20,993 nt of DNA, taken from NCBI GenBank assembly GCA_018374635.1, contig JAHAEW010000054.1, positions 1 through 20,993 on the forward strand, read 5' to 3'. Below the pieces are notes generated by a model, which searched no databases, had not been told where the DNA came from, and saw only the letters and a list, made by a program, of their open reading frames with translations. Every line of letters starts with the position of its first letter. Position 1 is the stretch's first letter. Made by a program: the position numbers and the translations under genes. This document shows, piece by piece, positions 1 through 8,429 of this stretch. Source of the stretch: Clostridiales bacterium. Its GTDB lineage: Bacteria; Bacillota; Clostridia; Oscillospirales; Oscillospiraceae.

Positions 1-50
1 GTGCGGACTTTGACCCGACGAAGTGCGCGCAGCGGCCTGCATCCCCTCGA

Positions 51-98
51 AAAAATGCTTGCATTTTTGAGAAGCGTGTCGAAGTTTTTCGACACGCT
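51..98. repeat. Two adjacent short inverted repeats
   Basis: Positions 51-58 (AAAAATGC) are the reverse complement of 61-68 (GCATTTTT), separated by TT. Immediately after, 73-83 (AGCGTGTCGAA) pairs perfectly with 88-98 over a 4-nt loop, an 11-bp stem. A third, larger hairpin follows at 101-134. No convincing reading frame covers this stretch: short open frames exist on the plus strand but lack a ribosome binding site or a family match I recognise. Stacked palindromes of this kind are typical of dispersed intergenic repeats, but copy number cannot be judged from one window. Confidence 0.6.
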
Positions 99-100
99 GG

Positions 101-134
101 CATCCCCGGCCATCCGTTCGGATGGCCGGGGATG
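101..134 (-). terminator. Hairpin just beyond the MATE gene stop, probable transcript end
   Basis: A perfect 16-bp stem (101-116 with 119-134, loop TT) begins 9 nt past the stop codon of the MATE gene. The stem is very GC-rich. On the minus strand no T-run follows; on the plus strand GTGTTTTG follows. The U-tract is therefore weak in both directions, and the site may instead be a 3'-end stabilising hairpin or part of the repeat cluster at 51-98. Confidence 0.45.
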
Positions 135-142
135 TGTTTTGT

Positions 143-1519
143 CTATTGGCCGGCCCGGTTCACTCTCCACTTCCCGGAGAGATAATAGCCGACGATGACG
201 CACAGGGAGCCGGCAGAGGCCACCGGTGCGCCCACACCCACGCCCATCATCCCCCAATCCAACACCAGCGAGAACAGAATACAGGCTGGAATGCGCAGAA
301 CCAGGGCGGACATAAGGTTGTTGGTCAGGGAAAAGGTCGTGTGCCCGCTGGCAATAAACAGGCCGTTAACGCAGAAGCAGAAGGGCACAAACAGGTAATC
401 AAAGCAGAAGGTATTCATGTAGACCACGCCGTACCTCACCAGCTCCGGGTCCCGGTTGAACAGGGCGATGATCTCCGCCGGGAAGATCCGGGCCACCAGG
501 AAGATGAGCGCACTGATGGCGGCCGCAATCCCTGTGCCGATCCAGCAGGTCTTGACCGCCCGGTCCCAGCGGTCAGCGCCGATATTCTGGGCGCAGATGG
601 TGGAGATGGAGGCGGCCAGCGCCACGGCGGGCATGATCGCAAAGCCGTTGAACTTGGACACAACGCCCACCGCCGCCGAGGCGTTGACTCCGCCGATATA
701 GTTGGTGAGCACCGTGATGATCAGGAAGGAGAAGCTGGTCACTCCGTTCTGCACGGCGGCAGGCAGGCCCAGCCGGAAAATCCGGCCCACATAGTGCCGG
801 TCCACCCGGAGGGATTTGGGCTTAAAGTCAAAGACAAAGTTGTCCCGGGCCAGGGTCACCATGCACAGCACCACGCTCAGCCCCTGGGAGAATACAGTGG
901 CGATAGCAGCGCCCAGCGCCCCCATGTGGAAGATGGCCACCAGCACATAGTCCAGCACGATATTGGTGACGCAGGCGATGAGCACAAAATAAAAGGGGCG
1001 CTTGGAGTCCCCCATGCCCCGCTGCACGGCGCTGAGCACATTGTAGGCAAAAATGAAAAGGATCCCCGTACAGGTCACCACCAGATAGCGGTTTGCCTCG
1101 TCAAAGGCCTCCTCCGGGGTCTGGATCAGCCGGAGGATGGGCACCCGCAGGAAGATCATCAGCGCCGTAATGATGACGCCCGCAATGAGCAGGGTGGTCA
1201 TCAGGGTGGCCGTCACCTCCTCGATGGCTTTCCGGTCCCTGCGTCCCATCGCCTGGGCAATAAGGATGGTGCCGCCGGTACACAGCCCCACGACAATATT
1301 GGTCAGAATAAAGGTGATCTGGCTTCCGATATTGACCCCCGACATGCTGATATTGCCCGCAAAATTGCCCACAATGAGCATATCCGCCACGCTGTATAGG
1401 GACTGGATCAGGTTGGAGGCCAAAAAGGGCAGGGCAAACACAATGAGCTGTTTGACCACATGGCCCTCGGTCAGGTCTCTCTCGTAGCGGCTGTGCCGCT
1501 GCTTTTCTTCCTCTGGCAT
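143..1519 (-). CDS. MATE family multidrug efflux transporter
   Basis: An integral membrane antiporter expected to export drugs or metabolites using an Na+ or H+ gradient. The protein of about 458 residues has the usual MATE length and pattern. After a short polar N-terminus the sequence VVKQLIVFALPFLASNLIQSLY starts the first helix, followed by SVADMLIVGNFAG, the typical MATE loop. About twelve hydrophobic segments form two similar halves; the second half restarts near RLGLPAAVQNGVTSFSF. I chose ATG 1519 because GGAAAGGA lies 8 nt upstream at 1528-1535. A TTG at 1552 in the same frame has no such site. The gene is monocistronic: it has its own promoter and lies downstream of the nifJ terminator. 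The substrate cannot be deduced. Confidence 0.93.
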   Translation of the reverse strand: MPEEEKQRHSRYERDLTEGHVVKQLIVFALPFLASNLIQSLYSVADMLIVGNFAGNISMSGVNIGSQITFILTNIVVGLCTGGTILIAQAMGRRDRKAIEEVTATLMTTLLIAGVIITALMIFLRVPILRLIQTPEEAFDEANRYLVVTCTGILFIFAYNVLSAVQRGMGDSKRPFYFVLIACVTNIVLDYVLVAIFHMGALGAAIATVFSQGLSVVLCMVTLARDNFVFDFKPKSLRVDRHYVGRIFRLGLPAAVQNGVTSFSFLIITVLTNYIGGVNASAAVGVVSKFNGFAIMPAVALAASISTICAQNIGADRWDRAVKTCWIGTGIAAAISALIFLVARIFPAEIIALFNRDPELVRYGVVYMNTFCFDYLFVPFCFCVNGLFIASGHTTFSLTNNLMSALVLRIPACILFSLVLDWGMMGVGVGAPVASAGSLCVIVGYYLSGKWRVNRAGQ

Positions 1520-1569
1520 AGACAAATTCCTTTCCGCTCTCATTTCTCTCAAAAACTGCTGTTTTATTT

Positions 1570-1616
1570 AGAATATACGTTGGGATATGGGTTGTCAATC
1601 CCGTTGAACGCTCAAC
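1570..1616 (-). promoter_or_regulatory. Promoter of the MATE gene with adjacent inverted repeat
   Basis: On the minus strand TTGACA (1593-1598) and TATTCT (1570-1575) are separated by 17 bp, a near-consensus SigA promoter. Transcription would begin near 1563, about 44 nt before the chosen ATG. Just upstream of the -35 box lies an inverted repeat, GTTGA-N4-TCAAC (1603-1616), which could be a regulator site; that role is inferred from position only. Confidence 0.7.
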
Positions 1617-1630
1617 TAATTGGCGCAAGG

Positions 1631-1668
1631 ATAAAAATTCCCCCGGATGCAGCGCGTCCGGGGGAATT
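1631..1668 (-). terminator. Intrinsic terminator of nifJ
   Basis: A perfect 12-bp stem (1636-1647 with 1657-1668, 9-nt loop) with a GGGGG/CCCCC core is followed on the minus strand by TTTTTAT (1631-1637). It begins 11 nt past the nifJ stop and separates nifJ from the MATE gene. Confidence 0.9.
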
Positions 1669-1679
1669 GCGGGTTCTGG

Positions 1680-4600
1680 TTACTTGTACAGCTCGGTCAG
1701 GCGCACCAGGTGCTCGTAGCGCTCCTTGGCGGCCTGCTCGTTCTGAGCAAAGAGCTCCTTGGCTTCCTCGGGGAAGGAGCGGGTCAGGGAAGAGTAGCGG
1801 GCCTCGTTCATCAGGAACTCCTGGTAGCCGCCGGCGGGGGCCTTGGAGTCCAGCGTGAAGGGATTCTTGCCCTCGGCCTTGGCCGCGGGGTTGAAGCGGA
1901 ACAGGTTCCAGTAGCCGCACTCCACAGCCTTCTTCATCTCGCTCTGGCAGTTGGTCATGCCGCCCTTAATGGAGTGCATCTCACAGGGAGCATAGCCGAT
2001 GATCAGAGAGGGACCGCGGTAGTTGACCGCCTCATTGATGGCCTTCAGGGTCTGAGCGGGGTTGGCGCCCATGGCCACCTGGGCCACGTAGACATAGCCG
2101 TACTGCATGGCGATCTCGGACAGGCTCTTCTTGGCCACCCGCTTACCGGCGGCGGCGAACTGGGCCACCTGGCCGATGTTGGAGGCCTTGGAGGCCTGGC
2201 CGCCGGTGTTGGAGTACACCTCGGTGTCAAAGACAAAGACGTTGACATCCTCGCCGGAAGCCAGGACGTGATCCAGGCCGCCGTAGCCGATGTCGTAGGC
2301 CCAGCCGTCGCCGCCGAAGATCCAGACGGCCTTCTTGGAGAGATACTCCTTCTCGGGCAGGATCTCCTGGCTGAAGCGGCACTCAGGGTCCTTCTCCAGC
2401 TCCTCCACCAGCTTGGCGGTGGCGGCCTGATTGGCCGCGCCGTCCTCCAGCGTGGCCAGGTACTCGTGGCACGCGGCGCGCTTGGTGTCGACGGTGGTGA
2501 TCTCCTCCAGTTCGCGGATCTTGGCAATCAGGCGCTCCCGGATGGCCTTCTGGCCCAGGTACATGCCCAGACCGTGCTCGGCGTTGTCCTCAAACAGGGA
2601 GTTGGCCCAGGCGGGACCCTGGCCGCACTTGTTGATGGTGTAGGGAGAGGTCGCCGCGGGACCGCCCCAGATGGAGGAACAGCCGGTGGCGTTGGAGATA
2701 TACATACGCTCGCCGCAGACCTGGGTCACCAGGCGGGCATAAGCGGTCTCGGCACAGCCGGCGCAGGAGCCGGAGAACTCCAGCAGAGGCTGTTTGAACT
2801 GGCTCTCTTTGATGGTGGCGGTGCCCTCCATGTCGGCCTTGGGCGCAACCTCGGCCACCATGTAGTCAAAGACCTTCTGCTGCTCGGCCTCCTGCTCCTG
2901 GGGCACCATAGTCAGGGCCTGCACGGGGCAGATCTTGGCGCACACACCGCAGCCCATGCAGTCCAGGGGAGAGACGGCAATGGCAAACTGATAGGTGCCC
3001 TTGCCCTTGCCGGCCTTGATCTCCACCGCCTTGGTGGCGGCGGGAGCCTTGGCGGCCTCCTCCCCGGTCAGGGCGTAGGGACGGATGGTGGCATGGGGGC
3101 AGACATAGGCGCACTGGTTGCACTGGATGCACTTGTTCTGATCCCAGGTGGGAACGCTGACGGCCACGCCGCGCTTCTCGTAGGCGGAAGCGCCCTGCTC
3201 GAAGGTGCCGTCCACATGGGCCTCAAACGCGGAGACCGGCAGGGAGTCGCCCTCCATCTTGTTGATGGGAGTGAGTAGATCCTTCACCATCTTCACGGTG
3301 GCGGGACGGCCGCTCAGCTCGGCGGTGCGGCCGCTGTCCTCGGCGGCAGCCCAGGAGGCGGGCACGTCGAACTTCTTGAAGGCGGTGGCGCCGGCCTCGA
3401 TGGCCTTGTGGTTCATATCCACCACATCCTGGCCCTTCTTCAGGTAGGAGTGGGTGGCGGCGTCCTTCATATACTGGACGGCCTCGGCCTCGGGCATCAC
3501 CTTGGCCAGGGCGAAGAAGGCGGACTGGAGAATGGTGTTGGTGCGCTTGCCCATGCCGATCTTGGCGGCCAGGTCGATGGCGTCGATGGTGTAGACCTGG
3601 ACGTTATGCGCAGCAATGTAGCGCTTGGCCACGGCGGGCATATGCTTGTCCAGCTCTTCCGCGCTCCACTGGCAGTTGATGAGGAAGGTACCGCCGTCCT
3701 TCACATCGCGGACCATGGGATAGCCCTTGATGATATAGGAGGGGTTGTGGCAGGCCACGAAGTCGGCCTTGTTGATATAGTAGGGGCTGCGGATGGCCTT
3801 GTCGCCGAAACGCAGGTGGGACACCGTCACGCCGCCGGTCTTCTTGGAGTCGTACTGGAAGTAGGCCTGGACGTACTTGTCGGTGTGGTCGCCAATGATC
3901 TTGATGGAGTTCTTGTTGGCGCCGACGGTGCCGTCGCCGCCCAGACCCCAGAATTTGCACTCGATGGTGCCCTCGGCGGCGGTGTTGGGACAGTCGTGCT
4001 CCGCCAGGGACAGGTTGGTCACATCGTCCACGATGCCGATGGTGAACTGACGCTTGGGCTCAGCCTTCTCCAGCTCCTCATAGACAGCGAACACGCTGCT
4101 GGGGGGAGTGTCCTTGGAACCCAGGCCATACCGGCCGCCAATGACGGTCTTGTCGGTGATGCCGGCGTTGGCCAGAGCGGTGATCACATCCAGGTACATG
4201 GGCTCGCCCTGGGCGCCGGGCTCCTTGGTCCGGTCCAGAACGGCGATCTTCTTGGCGGTGGCGGGGATGGCGGAGAGCAGCTTGTCGGCCCGGAAGGGGC
4301 GGTACAGGCGGACCTTCACCAGACCCACCTTCTCGCCGTGGGCGTTGAGGTAGTCAATGACCTCCTCCGCCACGTCGCAGATGGAACCCATGGCGATGAT
4401 GACGCGGTCAGCGTCGGCCGCGCCGTAGTAGTTGAAGAGCTGATAGTTGGTGCCCAGCTTCTCGTTGACCTTGCCCATGTACTCCTCGACAATGCCGGGA
4501 ACGGCGTCGTAGTACTTGTTGCTGGCCTCGCGGTGCTGGAAGAACACGTCGCCGTTCTCGTGAGAACCGCGCATGACAGGGTGCTCGGGGTTCAGAGCGC

Positions 4601-5216
4601 GCTTACGGAACGCCTCCACAGCGTCCATGTCGACCATCTCTTTGAGATCGTCATAATCCCAGATGGCGACCTTCTGGATCTCGTGGGAGGTGCGGAAGCC
4701 GTCGAAGAAGTTGATAAAGGGAACACGGGATTTGATCGCCGCCAGATGGGCCACTGCAGCCAGGTCCATGACCTCCTGCACATTGCCCTCGGCCAGCATG
4801 GCAAAACCGGTCTGGCGGCAGGCCATGACGTCGGAGTGGTCACCGAAAATGTTCAGCGCGTGGCTGGCCACGGTACGGGCAGACACGTGGAACACACAGG
4901 GCAGCAGCTCGCCGGCGATCTTGTACATGTTGGGGATCATCAGCAGCAGACCCTGGGAGGCCGTATAGGTGGTGGTCAGGGCGCCGGCGGCCAGAGAGCC
5001 GTGGACGGTGCCGGCGGCGCCGGCCTCGGACTCCATCTCGATCACCTTGACAGTGGTGCCGAAGATATTCTTACGGCCCGCGGCGGCCCACTGGTCCACA
5101 TTGTCGGCCATGGGGCTGGAGGGGGTGATGGGGTAGATACCCGCAACCTCGGTAAAGGCGTAGGATACATGGGCGGCCGCTGTATTGCCGTCCATCGTTT
5201 TCAGCTTACGAGCCAT
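1680..5216 (-). CDS. nifJ: Pyruvate:ferredoxin (flavodoxin) oxidoreductase
   Basis: Oxidative decarboxylation of pyruvate to acetyl-CoA and CO2 with reduction of ferredoxin, a core step of anaerobic energy metabolism in the cytoplasm. At 1178 residues this is the full single-chain form. The N-terminal domain carries YAFTEVAGIYPITPSSPMAD. Two 4Fe-4S motifs follow: C696-x2-C699-x2-C702-x3-C706 and C753-x2-C756-x2-C759-x3-C763. The C-terminal TPP domain starts with C818-x2-C821 (SCAGCAE), then NATGCSS and YAPCEMH, which supply the proximal-cluster cysteines of this family. GGDGWAYDIGYGGLDH and SNTGGQ form the TPP/Mg site. ATG 5216 has AAGGAGGA 8 nt upstream (5225-5232). Monocistronic, with its own promoter and terminator. 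Confidence 0.98.
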   Translation of the reverse strand: MARKLKTMDGNTAAAHVSYAFTEVAGIYPITPSSPMADNVDQWAAAGRKNIFGTTVKVIEMESEAGAAGTVHGSLAAGALTTTYTASQGLLLMIPNMYKIAGELLPCVFHVSARTVASHALNIFGDHSDVMACRQTGFAMLAEGNVQEVMDLAAVAHLAAIKSRVPFINFFDGFRTSHEIQKVAIWDYDDLKEMVDMDAVEAFRKRALNPEHPVMRGSHENGDVFFQHREASNKYYDAVPGIVEEYMGKVNEKLGTNYQLFNYYGAADADRVIIAMGSICDVAEEVIDYLNAHGEKVGLVKVRLYRPFRADKLLSAIPATAKKIAVLDRTKEPGAQGEPMYLDVITALANAGITDKTVIGGRYGLGSKDTPPSSVFAVYEELEKAEPKRQFTIGIVDDVTNLSLAEHDCPNTAAEGTIECKFWGLGGDGTVGANKNSIKIIGDHTDKYVQAYFQYDSKKTGGVTVSHLRFGDKAIRSPYYINKADFVACHNPSYIIKGYPMVRDVKDGGTFLINCQWSAEELDKHMPAVAKRYIAAHNVQVYTIDAIDLAAKIGMGKRTNTILQSAFFALAKVMPEAEAVQYMKDAATHSYLKKGQDVVDMNHKAIEAGATAFKKFDVPASWAAAEDSGRTAELSGRPATVKMVKDLLTPINKMEGDSLPVSAFEAHVDGTFEQGASAYEKRGVAVSVPTWDQNKCIQCNQCAYVCPHATIRPYALTGEEAAKAPAATKAVEIKAGKGKGTYQFAIAVSPLDCMGCGVCAKICPVQALTMVPQEQEAEQQKVFDYMVAEVAPKADMEGTATIKESQFKQPLLEFSGSCAGCAETAYARLVTQVCGERMYISNATGCSSIWGGPAATSPYTINKCGQGPAWANSLFEDNAEHGLGMYLGQKAIRERLIAKIRELEEITTVDTKRAACHEYLATLEDGAANQAATAKLVEELEKDPECRFSQEILPEKEYLSKKAVWIFGGDGWAYDIGYGGLDHVLASGEDVNVFVFDTEVYSNTGGQASKASNIGQVAQFAAAGKRVAKKSLSEIAMQYGYVYVAQVAMGANPAQTLKAINEAVNYRGPSLIIGYAPCEMHSIKGGMTNCQSEMKKAVECGYWNLFRFNPAAKAEGKNPFTLDSKAPAGGYQEFLMNEARYSSLTRSFPEEAKELFAQNEQAAKERYEHLVRLTELYK

Positions 5217-5331
5217 GAAACGATTCCTCCTTGTGTGTTTTCCTTTTCAGCAGCGACTTTATTCTATCACCAACCATTCTGTTTGTAAATCGCCCTCCCC
5301 CAGAAAAAACATCTTTCATTAAAGAATCACG

Positions 5332-5361
5332 ATTATAAATTATAATTCCCGGATTAATCAA
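5332..5361 (-). promoter_or_regulatory. Probable nifJ promoter
   Basis: On the minus strand TTGATT (5356-5361) and a perfect TATAAT (5332-5337) are 18 bp apart, in the AT-rich divergent region. The predicted start is near 5325, giving a leader of about 109 nt. A second TATAAT lies at 5339-5344 but has a poorer -35 partner. I looked for a Rex-type site (TTGTTAA-N4-TTAACAA) and did not see one. Confidence 0.55.
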
Positions 5362-5373
5362 TTAAACTTACTG

Positions 5374-5408
5374 TTTCAATTGAAAAAAGCATATAAATAC
5401 GATATGAT
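5374..5408 (+). promoter_or_regulatory. comM promoter with palindrome over the -35 box
   Basis: TTGAAA (5380-5385) and TATGAT (5403-5408) are separated by exactly 17 bp on the plus strand, a strong SigA-type promoter. The start would be near 5415, with a leader of about 139 nt. The -35 box forms the right half of a perfect 12-bp palindrome, TTTCAATTGAAA (5374-5385). In the leader, GGGGATC (5437-5443) can pair with GATCCCC (5471-5477), a long-range stem of unknown meaning. Confidence 0.6.
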
Positions 5409-5553
5409 AAACGCGGGTTTTTTCTTTTTAGCAAATGGGGATCAGGGACAGCGTTTTTTCATTCCGCTCGGATCCCCGGATGATATTACCTCTATGATCT
5501 GCTAAGCGACGTCCTTTCATACCGTTACTGTTTTGGAAAAAGGTGGAGTCAAA

Positions 5554-7074
5554 ATGTTCTGTCATGTGCGCTCCCTGGGTCTTCAGGGGCTCAATGGATA
5601 TGAAGTCCTGGCCGAGTGTGACCTCTCCAACGGCCTGCCCGCCTTTGACGTGGTGGGTCTGCCCGACGCGGCGGTGAAGGAGGCCCGCAACCGGGTGCGC
5701 TCGGCCGCCAGGAACTGCGGGTTTTCCTTTCCCGTCTCCCGCATCACAGTCAATCTGGCCCCCGCCGACCGGCGGAAGGCGGGCACGGTCTATGACCTGC
5801 CCATGCTGGTGGGCATTCTGGCGGCGGGTGGACAGCTTCCGCCCCCGCCGGCGGGGGCGGCTTTTGTCGGAGAGCTCTCTCTGGCCGGGGCGCTGCGCCC
5901 GGTGACCGGGATGCTGCCCATGGCCCTGGCGGCCCGCCGGGCGGGGATCACCTCCCTCTATGTCCCCGCCGACTCGGCCCCCGAGGCCACCCTGGCCGGC
6001 GGCCTCACCGTCTACCCGGTGGAGGATGTGGGGCGGCTGGTGCGCCATCTGCGGGGGGAGGAGCCCCTTGTCCCCGCCCCCCGCTGGGTCCCCGGCGATC
6101 CCTCCATGGCCGAGCTGGACTTTGCCGACGTGAAGGGGCAGGACCAGGCCAAGCGGGCCCTGGAGATCGCCGCAGCCGGGGGACACAACCTGGCCATGAT
6201 CGGCCCGCCCGGCTCGGGCAAGTCCATGCTGGCCCGCCGCCTGCCCTCCATTCTGCCAAGGCTCAGCGAGCGGGAGGCTCTGGAGGCCACCCAGGTCCAT
6301 TCCGTCCTGGGGCTCACCTCCCGGGAGGCCCCCATGGTGACCCGCCGTCCCTTCCGCGCCCCCCACCACAGCATCTCCGCCACCGGCATGGCCGGGGGCG
6401 GTTCCCCTATCCCGCGGCCGGGGGAGATCTCGCTGGCCCACAACGGTGTGCTCTTCCTGGATGAGCTGCCCGAATTTCACAAGGATGTGCTGGAATCCCT
6501 CCGCCAACCCCTGGAGGAGGGCCGGGTGCAGATCGCCCGGGCCGCCGCCAGCGAGATTTTCCCCAGCCGCTTCATGCTGGTGTGTGCCATGAACCCCTGC
6601 AAATGCGGCTGGCATGGCCAGCCCGGCGGCCGGTGCCGCTGCTCGGAGGGGGAGGTCAAGCAGTATCTGGGCAAGCTCTCCGGCCCCCTGCTAGACCGGG
6701 TGGACCTCTATGTGGAGGTCCCGGCCCTGGGCTTTGATGAACTCTCCCGCCGCTCCCAGGGGGAGCGCTCGTCGGTCATCCGCGCCCGTGTGGAGGACGC
6801 CCGGGCGCGCCAGGGCGCGCGCTTTGGTCCGGACGGCCCCGACTGCAACGCCCACATGGGTCCCCAGGAGATCCAGCGCTTCTGTCCCCTGGACCCGGCA
6901 GGACAGGACATTATGCGCGGGGCCTTCCAGCGGCTGGGCCTCACCGCCCGGAGCTATGACCGCATCCTGCGGGTGGCCCGCACCATCGCCGATCTGGACG
7001 GGGCGGAGGAGATCCAGGTCCCCCACCTGGCCGAGGCGGTGCAATACCGGGAGAGTTCCTATTTCCGCCGCTGA
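5554..7074 (+). CDS. comM: YifB/ComM family Mg-chelatase-like AAA+ ATPase
   Basis: In this family the naturally competent ComM proteins are hexameric helicases that promote branch migration during recombination. In Firmicutes the role is largely untested. The 506-residue protein has the standard architecture. An N-terminal Lon-S5-like domain carries GLPDAAVKEARNRVRSA and VNLAPADRRKAGTVYDLP. The AAA+ core has Walker A GPPGSGKS (217-224) and Walker B LFLDE (300-304). A cysteine-rich insert (CAMNPCKCGWHG, CRCS) precedes GPLLDRVDLYVEVP, and the C-terminal helical domain follows. ATG 5554 has AGGTGGA 6 nt upstream; an in-frame TTG at 5533 lies upstream of that site and is rejected. The gene stands alone between a divergent promoter and a bidirectional terminator. 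Confidence 0.95.
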   Translation: MFCHVRSLGLQGLNGYEVLAECDLSNGLPAFDVVGLPDAAVKEARNRVRSAARNCGFSFPVSRITVNLAPADRRKAGTVYDLPMLVGILAAGGQLPPPPAGAAFVGELSLAGALRPVTGMLPMALAARRAGITSLYVPADSAPEATLAGGLTVYPVEDVGRLVRHLRGEEPLVPAPRWVPGDPSMAELDFADVKGQDQAKRALEIAAAGGHNLAMIGPPGSGKSMLARRLPSILPRLSEREALEATQVHSVLGLTSREAPMVTRRPFRAPHHSISATGMAGGGSPIPRPGEISLAHNGVLFLDELPEFHKDVLESLRQPLEEGRVQIARAAASEIFPSRFMLVCAMNPCKCGWHGQPGGRCRCSEGEVKQYLGKLSGPLLDRVDLYVEVPALGFDELSRRSQGERSSVIRARVEDARARQGARFGPDGPDCNAHMGPQEIQRFCPLDPAGQDIMRGAFQRLGLTARSYDRILRVARTIADLDGAEEIQVPHLAEAVQYRESSYFRR

Positions 7075-7078
7075 ATTC

Positions 7079-7123
7079 AAAAACGGCCTGTATTTTAGAG
7101 AGACTAAAATACAGGCCGTTTTT
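7079..7123. terminator. Bidirectional terminator between comM and cinA
   Basis: A perfect 20-bp stem (7079-7098 with 7104-7123, loop AGAGA) starts with AAAAA and ends with TTTTT, so it has a U-tract in both directions. It begins 5 nt after the comM stop and ends 1 nt before the cinA stop on the opposite strand, serving both convergent transcripts. Confidence 0.92.
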
Positions 7124-7124
7124 T

Positions 7125-8363
7125 CTATTGGATCAGCCAGCGGCGGACCAGGTCAAAGGCGTTGTGGGCGGCGGCGGTGCGCACCCGCTCCCGTCCGCTG
7201 CCCGCGTGGAGCTCCCGCACCCGGGTCCCCTCCGCCGTGGCGATGGCCACATAGACCAGTCCCACCGGATTGCCCCGCTCGTCGGAGTCCGGTCCGGCCA
7301 CTCCGGTGGTGGAGACCGCGATGTCGCAGCCCAGGACGCGCCGGGCCCCCTCCGCCATGGCGCGGGCCACCGGCCCGCTCACCGCGCCGTGCTCCTCCAG
7401 CAGGGCATGGGGTACGCCCAGGACCCCCTCCTTGACCGCGTTGGTATAGCTCACCACGCCGCCACGGAACACCGCGGAGGAGCCGGGCAGGTCGGTCATG
7501 CGCTTGGCGATGAGGCCCCCGGTGCAGCTCTCGGCGCTGCCCAGGGTCAGCCCCCGCTCCCGCAGCAGGGAGAACACCGCCTCCTCCAGGGAGGCGATGT
7601 CCGCGCCGTAGATCTTGTGGCCGAAGAGGGCGCGCAGCTCCTCCTCCACCGGGGCGATGAGAGCCCGGGCTTCTTCCTCTGTGGATGCCTTGGCCGTGAT
7701 GCGCAGCTCGCACTCCCCCTCCTTGGCATAGGGGGCCAGGGTGGGGTTCTCCATGGCGTTCATCTTCTCCCGCAGCAGCTCCTCCATCCCCGACTCGCCG
7801 ATCCCGAAGAGCTTGAGGGTGCGGGAGACGATGGCCCCCTCGGACAGGCTCCGGAGATAGGGGGCCGCCCGGTGGCGGAACATGGCGGTACACTCCCGGG
7901 GCGGGCCGGGCAGCATGAGGACATGGACGCCGTCCGCCTCAAAGGCGCAGCCCGGGGCCGTGCCCCAGTCGTTCTGAAACACCACGGCCCCCTCGGGCAC
8001 GTAGAACTGCTGGGTGTTGTTGGCGGTCATCTCCCGCCCGATCGTTTGGAAAAAGGTGCGGCAGCGGGCCTCGGCCTCGGCGTTGTACACCAGCTTGCGG
8101 CCAAAGCACTCGGCCAGGACGTTTTTGGTCAGGTCGTCACAGGTGGGTCCCAGCCCTCCGGTAGTGATGATGAGGTCGGCCCGGGACCTGGCCAGCTCCA
8201 CGGCGGAGCGGAGCCGCCCGGGATTGTCCCCCACCACGGTGTGGTAGTAGACGTTGATCCCCAGCGCGGAGAGCCCCTGGGAGAGCATCTGGGCGTCGGT
8301 ATTGGCGATGTTGCCGAGCAGCAGTTCCGTACCGACTGCAATCAATTCCGCGGTATGTGACAT
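7125..8363 (-). CDS. cinA: CinA: nicotinamide-nucleotide amidohydrolase/competence-damage protein
   Basis: A two-domain protein of 412 residues, the full length for CinA. The N-terminal MoaB/MogA-like domain (COG1058 type) shows ELIAVGTELLLGNIANTDAQ, ITTGGLGPTCDD (66-77) and LPGPPREC (151-158). The C-terminal deamidase domain shows SAESCTGG (276-283) and TTGVAGPD (352-359). In characterised family members these domains hydrolyse ADP-ribose-type pyrophosphates and deamidate NMN in pyridine nucleotide recycling. ATG 8363 is preceded by AAAGGAAG about 8-9 nt upstream; a TTG-ATG pair further up lies at or before that site. Last gene of the mnmG-mnmA-thiI-cinA series, 66 nt after thiI, ending directly at the terminator. 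Confidence 0.95.
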   Translation of the reverse strand: MSHTAELIAVGTELLLGNIANTDAQMLSQGLSALGINVYYHTVVGDNPGRLRSAVELARSRADLIITTGGLGPTCDDLTKNVLAECFGRKLVYNAEAEARCRTFFQTIGREMTANNTQQFYVPEGAVVFQNDWGTAPGCAFEADGVHVLMLPGPPRECTAMFRHRAAPYLRSLSEGAIVSRTLKLFGIGESGMEELLREKMNAMENPTLAPYAKEGECELRITAKASTEEEARALIAPVEEELRALFGHKIYGADIASLEEAVFSLLRERGLTLGSAESCTGGLIAKRMTDLPGSSAVFRGGVVSYTNAVKEGVLGVPHALLEEHGAVSGPVARAMAEGARRVLGCDIAVSTTGVAGPDSDERGNPVGLVYVAIATAEGTRVRELHAGSGRERVRTAAAHNAFDLVRRWLIQ

Positions 8364-8429
8364 GAAACCACTTCCTTTTTTCATCAAAAGAGCGCCGTCC
8401 CGGAGAACGGCGGCGGAGCGGGGGCGCCG

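Noticed and set aside
1..50. Tail of a plus-strand gene entering from the left edge
   Set aside because: One frame (ADFDPTKCAQRP...) has gene-like codon use for about 12 codons but then continues through the palindromes without a stop. There is too little sequence to support a call.
122..1399. 425-codon open frame on the plus strand opposite the MATE gene
   Set aside because: The translation is rich in H, Q, G and D repeats, typical of the shadow of a GC-rich membrane protein gene; no family features.
3408..5288. Long open frame of 626 codons on the plus strand opposite nifJ, and another at 1647-3278
   Set aside because: Both lie antisense to a full-length, motif-complete nifJ. Long antisense frames are expected in GC-rich genes, and the translations are low-complexity G/V/H/L-rich with no recognisable domain or ribosome binding site.
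5217..5330. Rex or other named redox operator upstream of nifJ
   Set aside because: No TTGTTAA-N4-TTAACAA-like site was found in the leader or promoter; only the generic promoter elements are supported.
5428..6615. 395-codon minus-strand open frame opposite comM
   Set aside because: Antisense to Walker A/B-bearing comM and covers the comM promoter region; composition is shadow-like.
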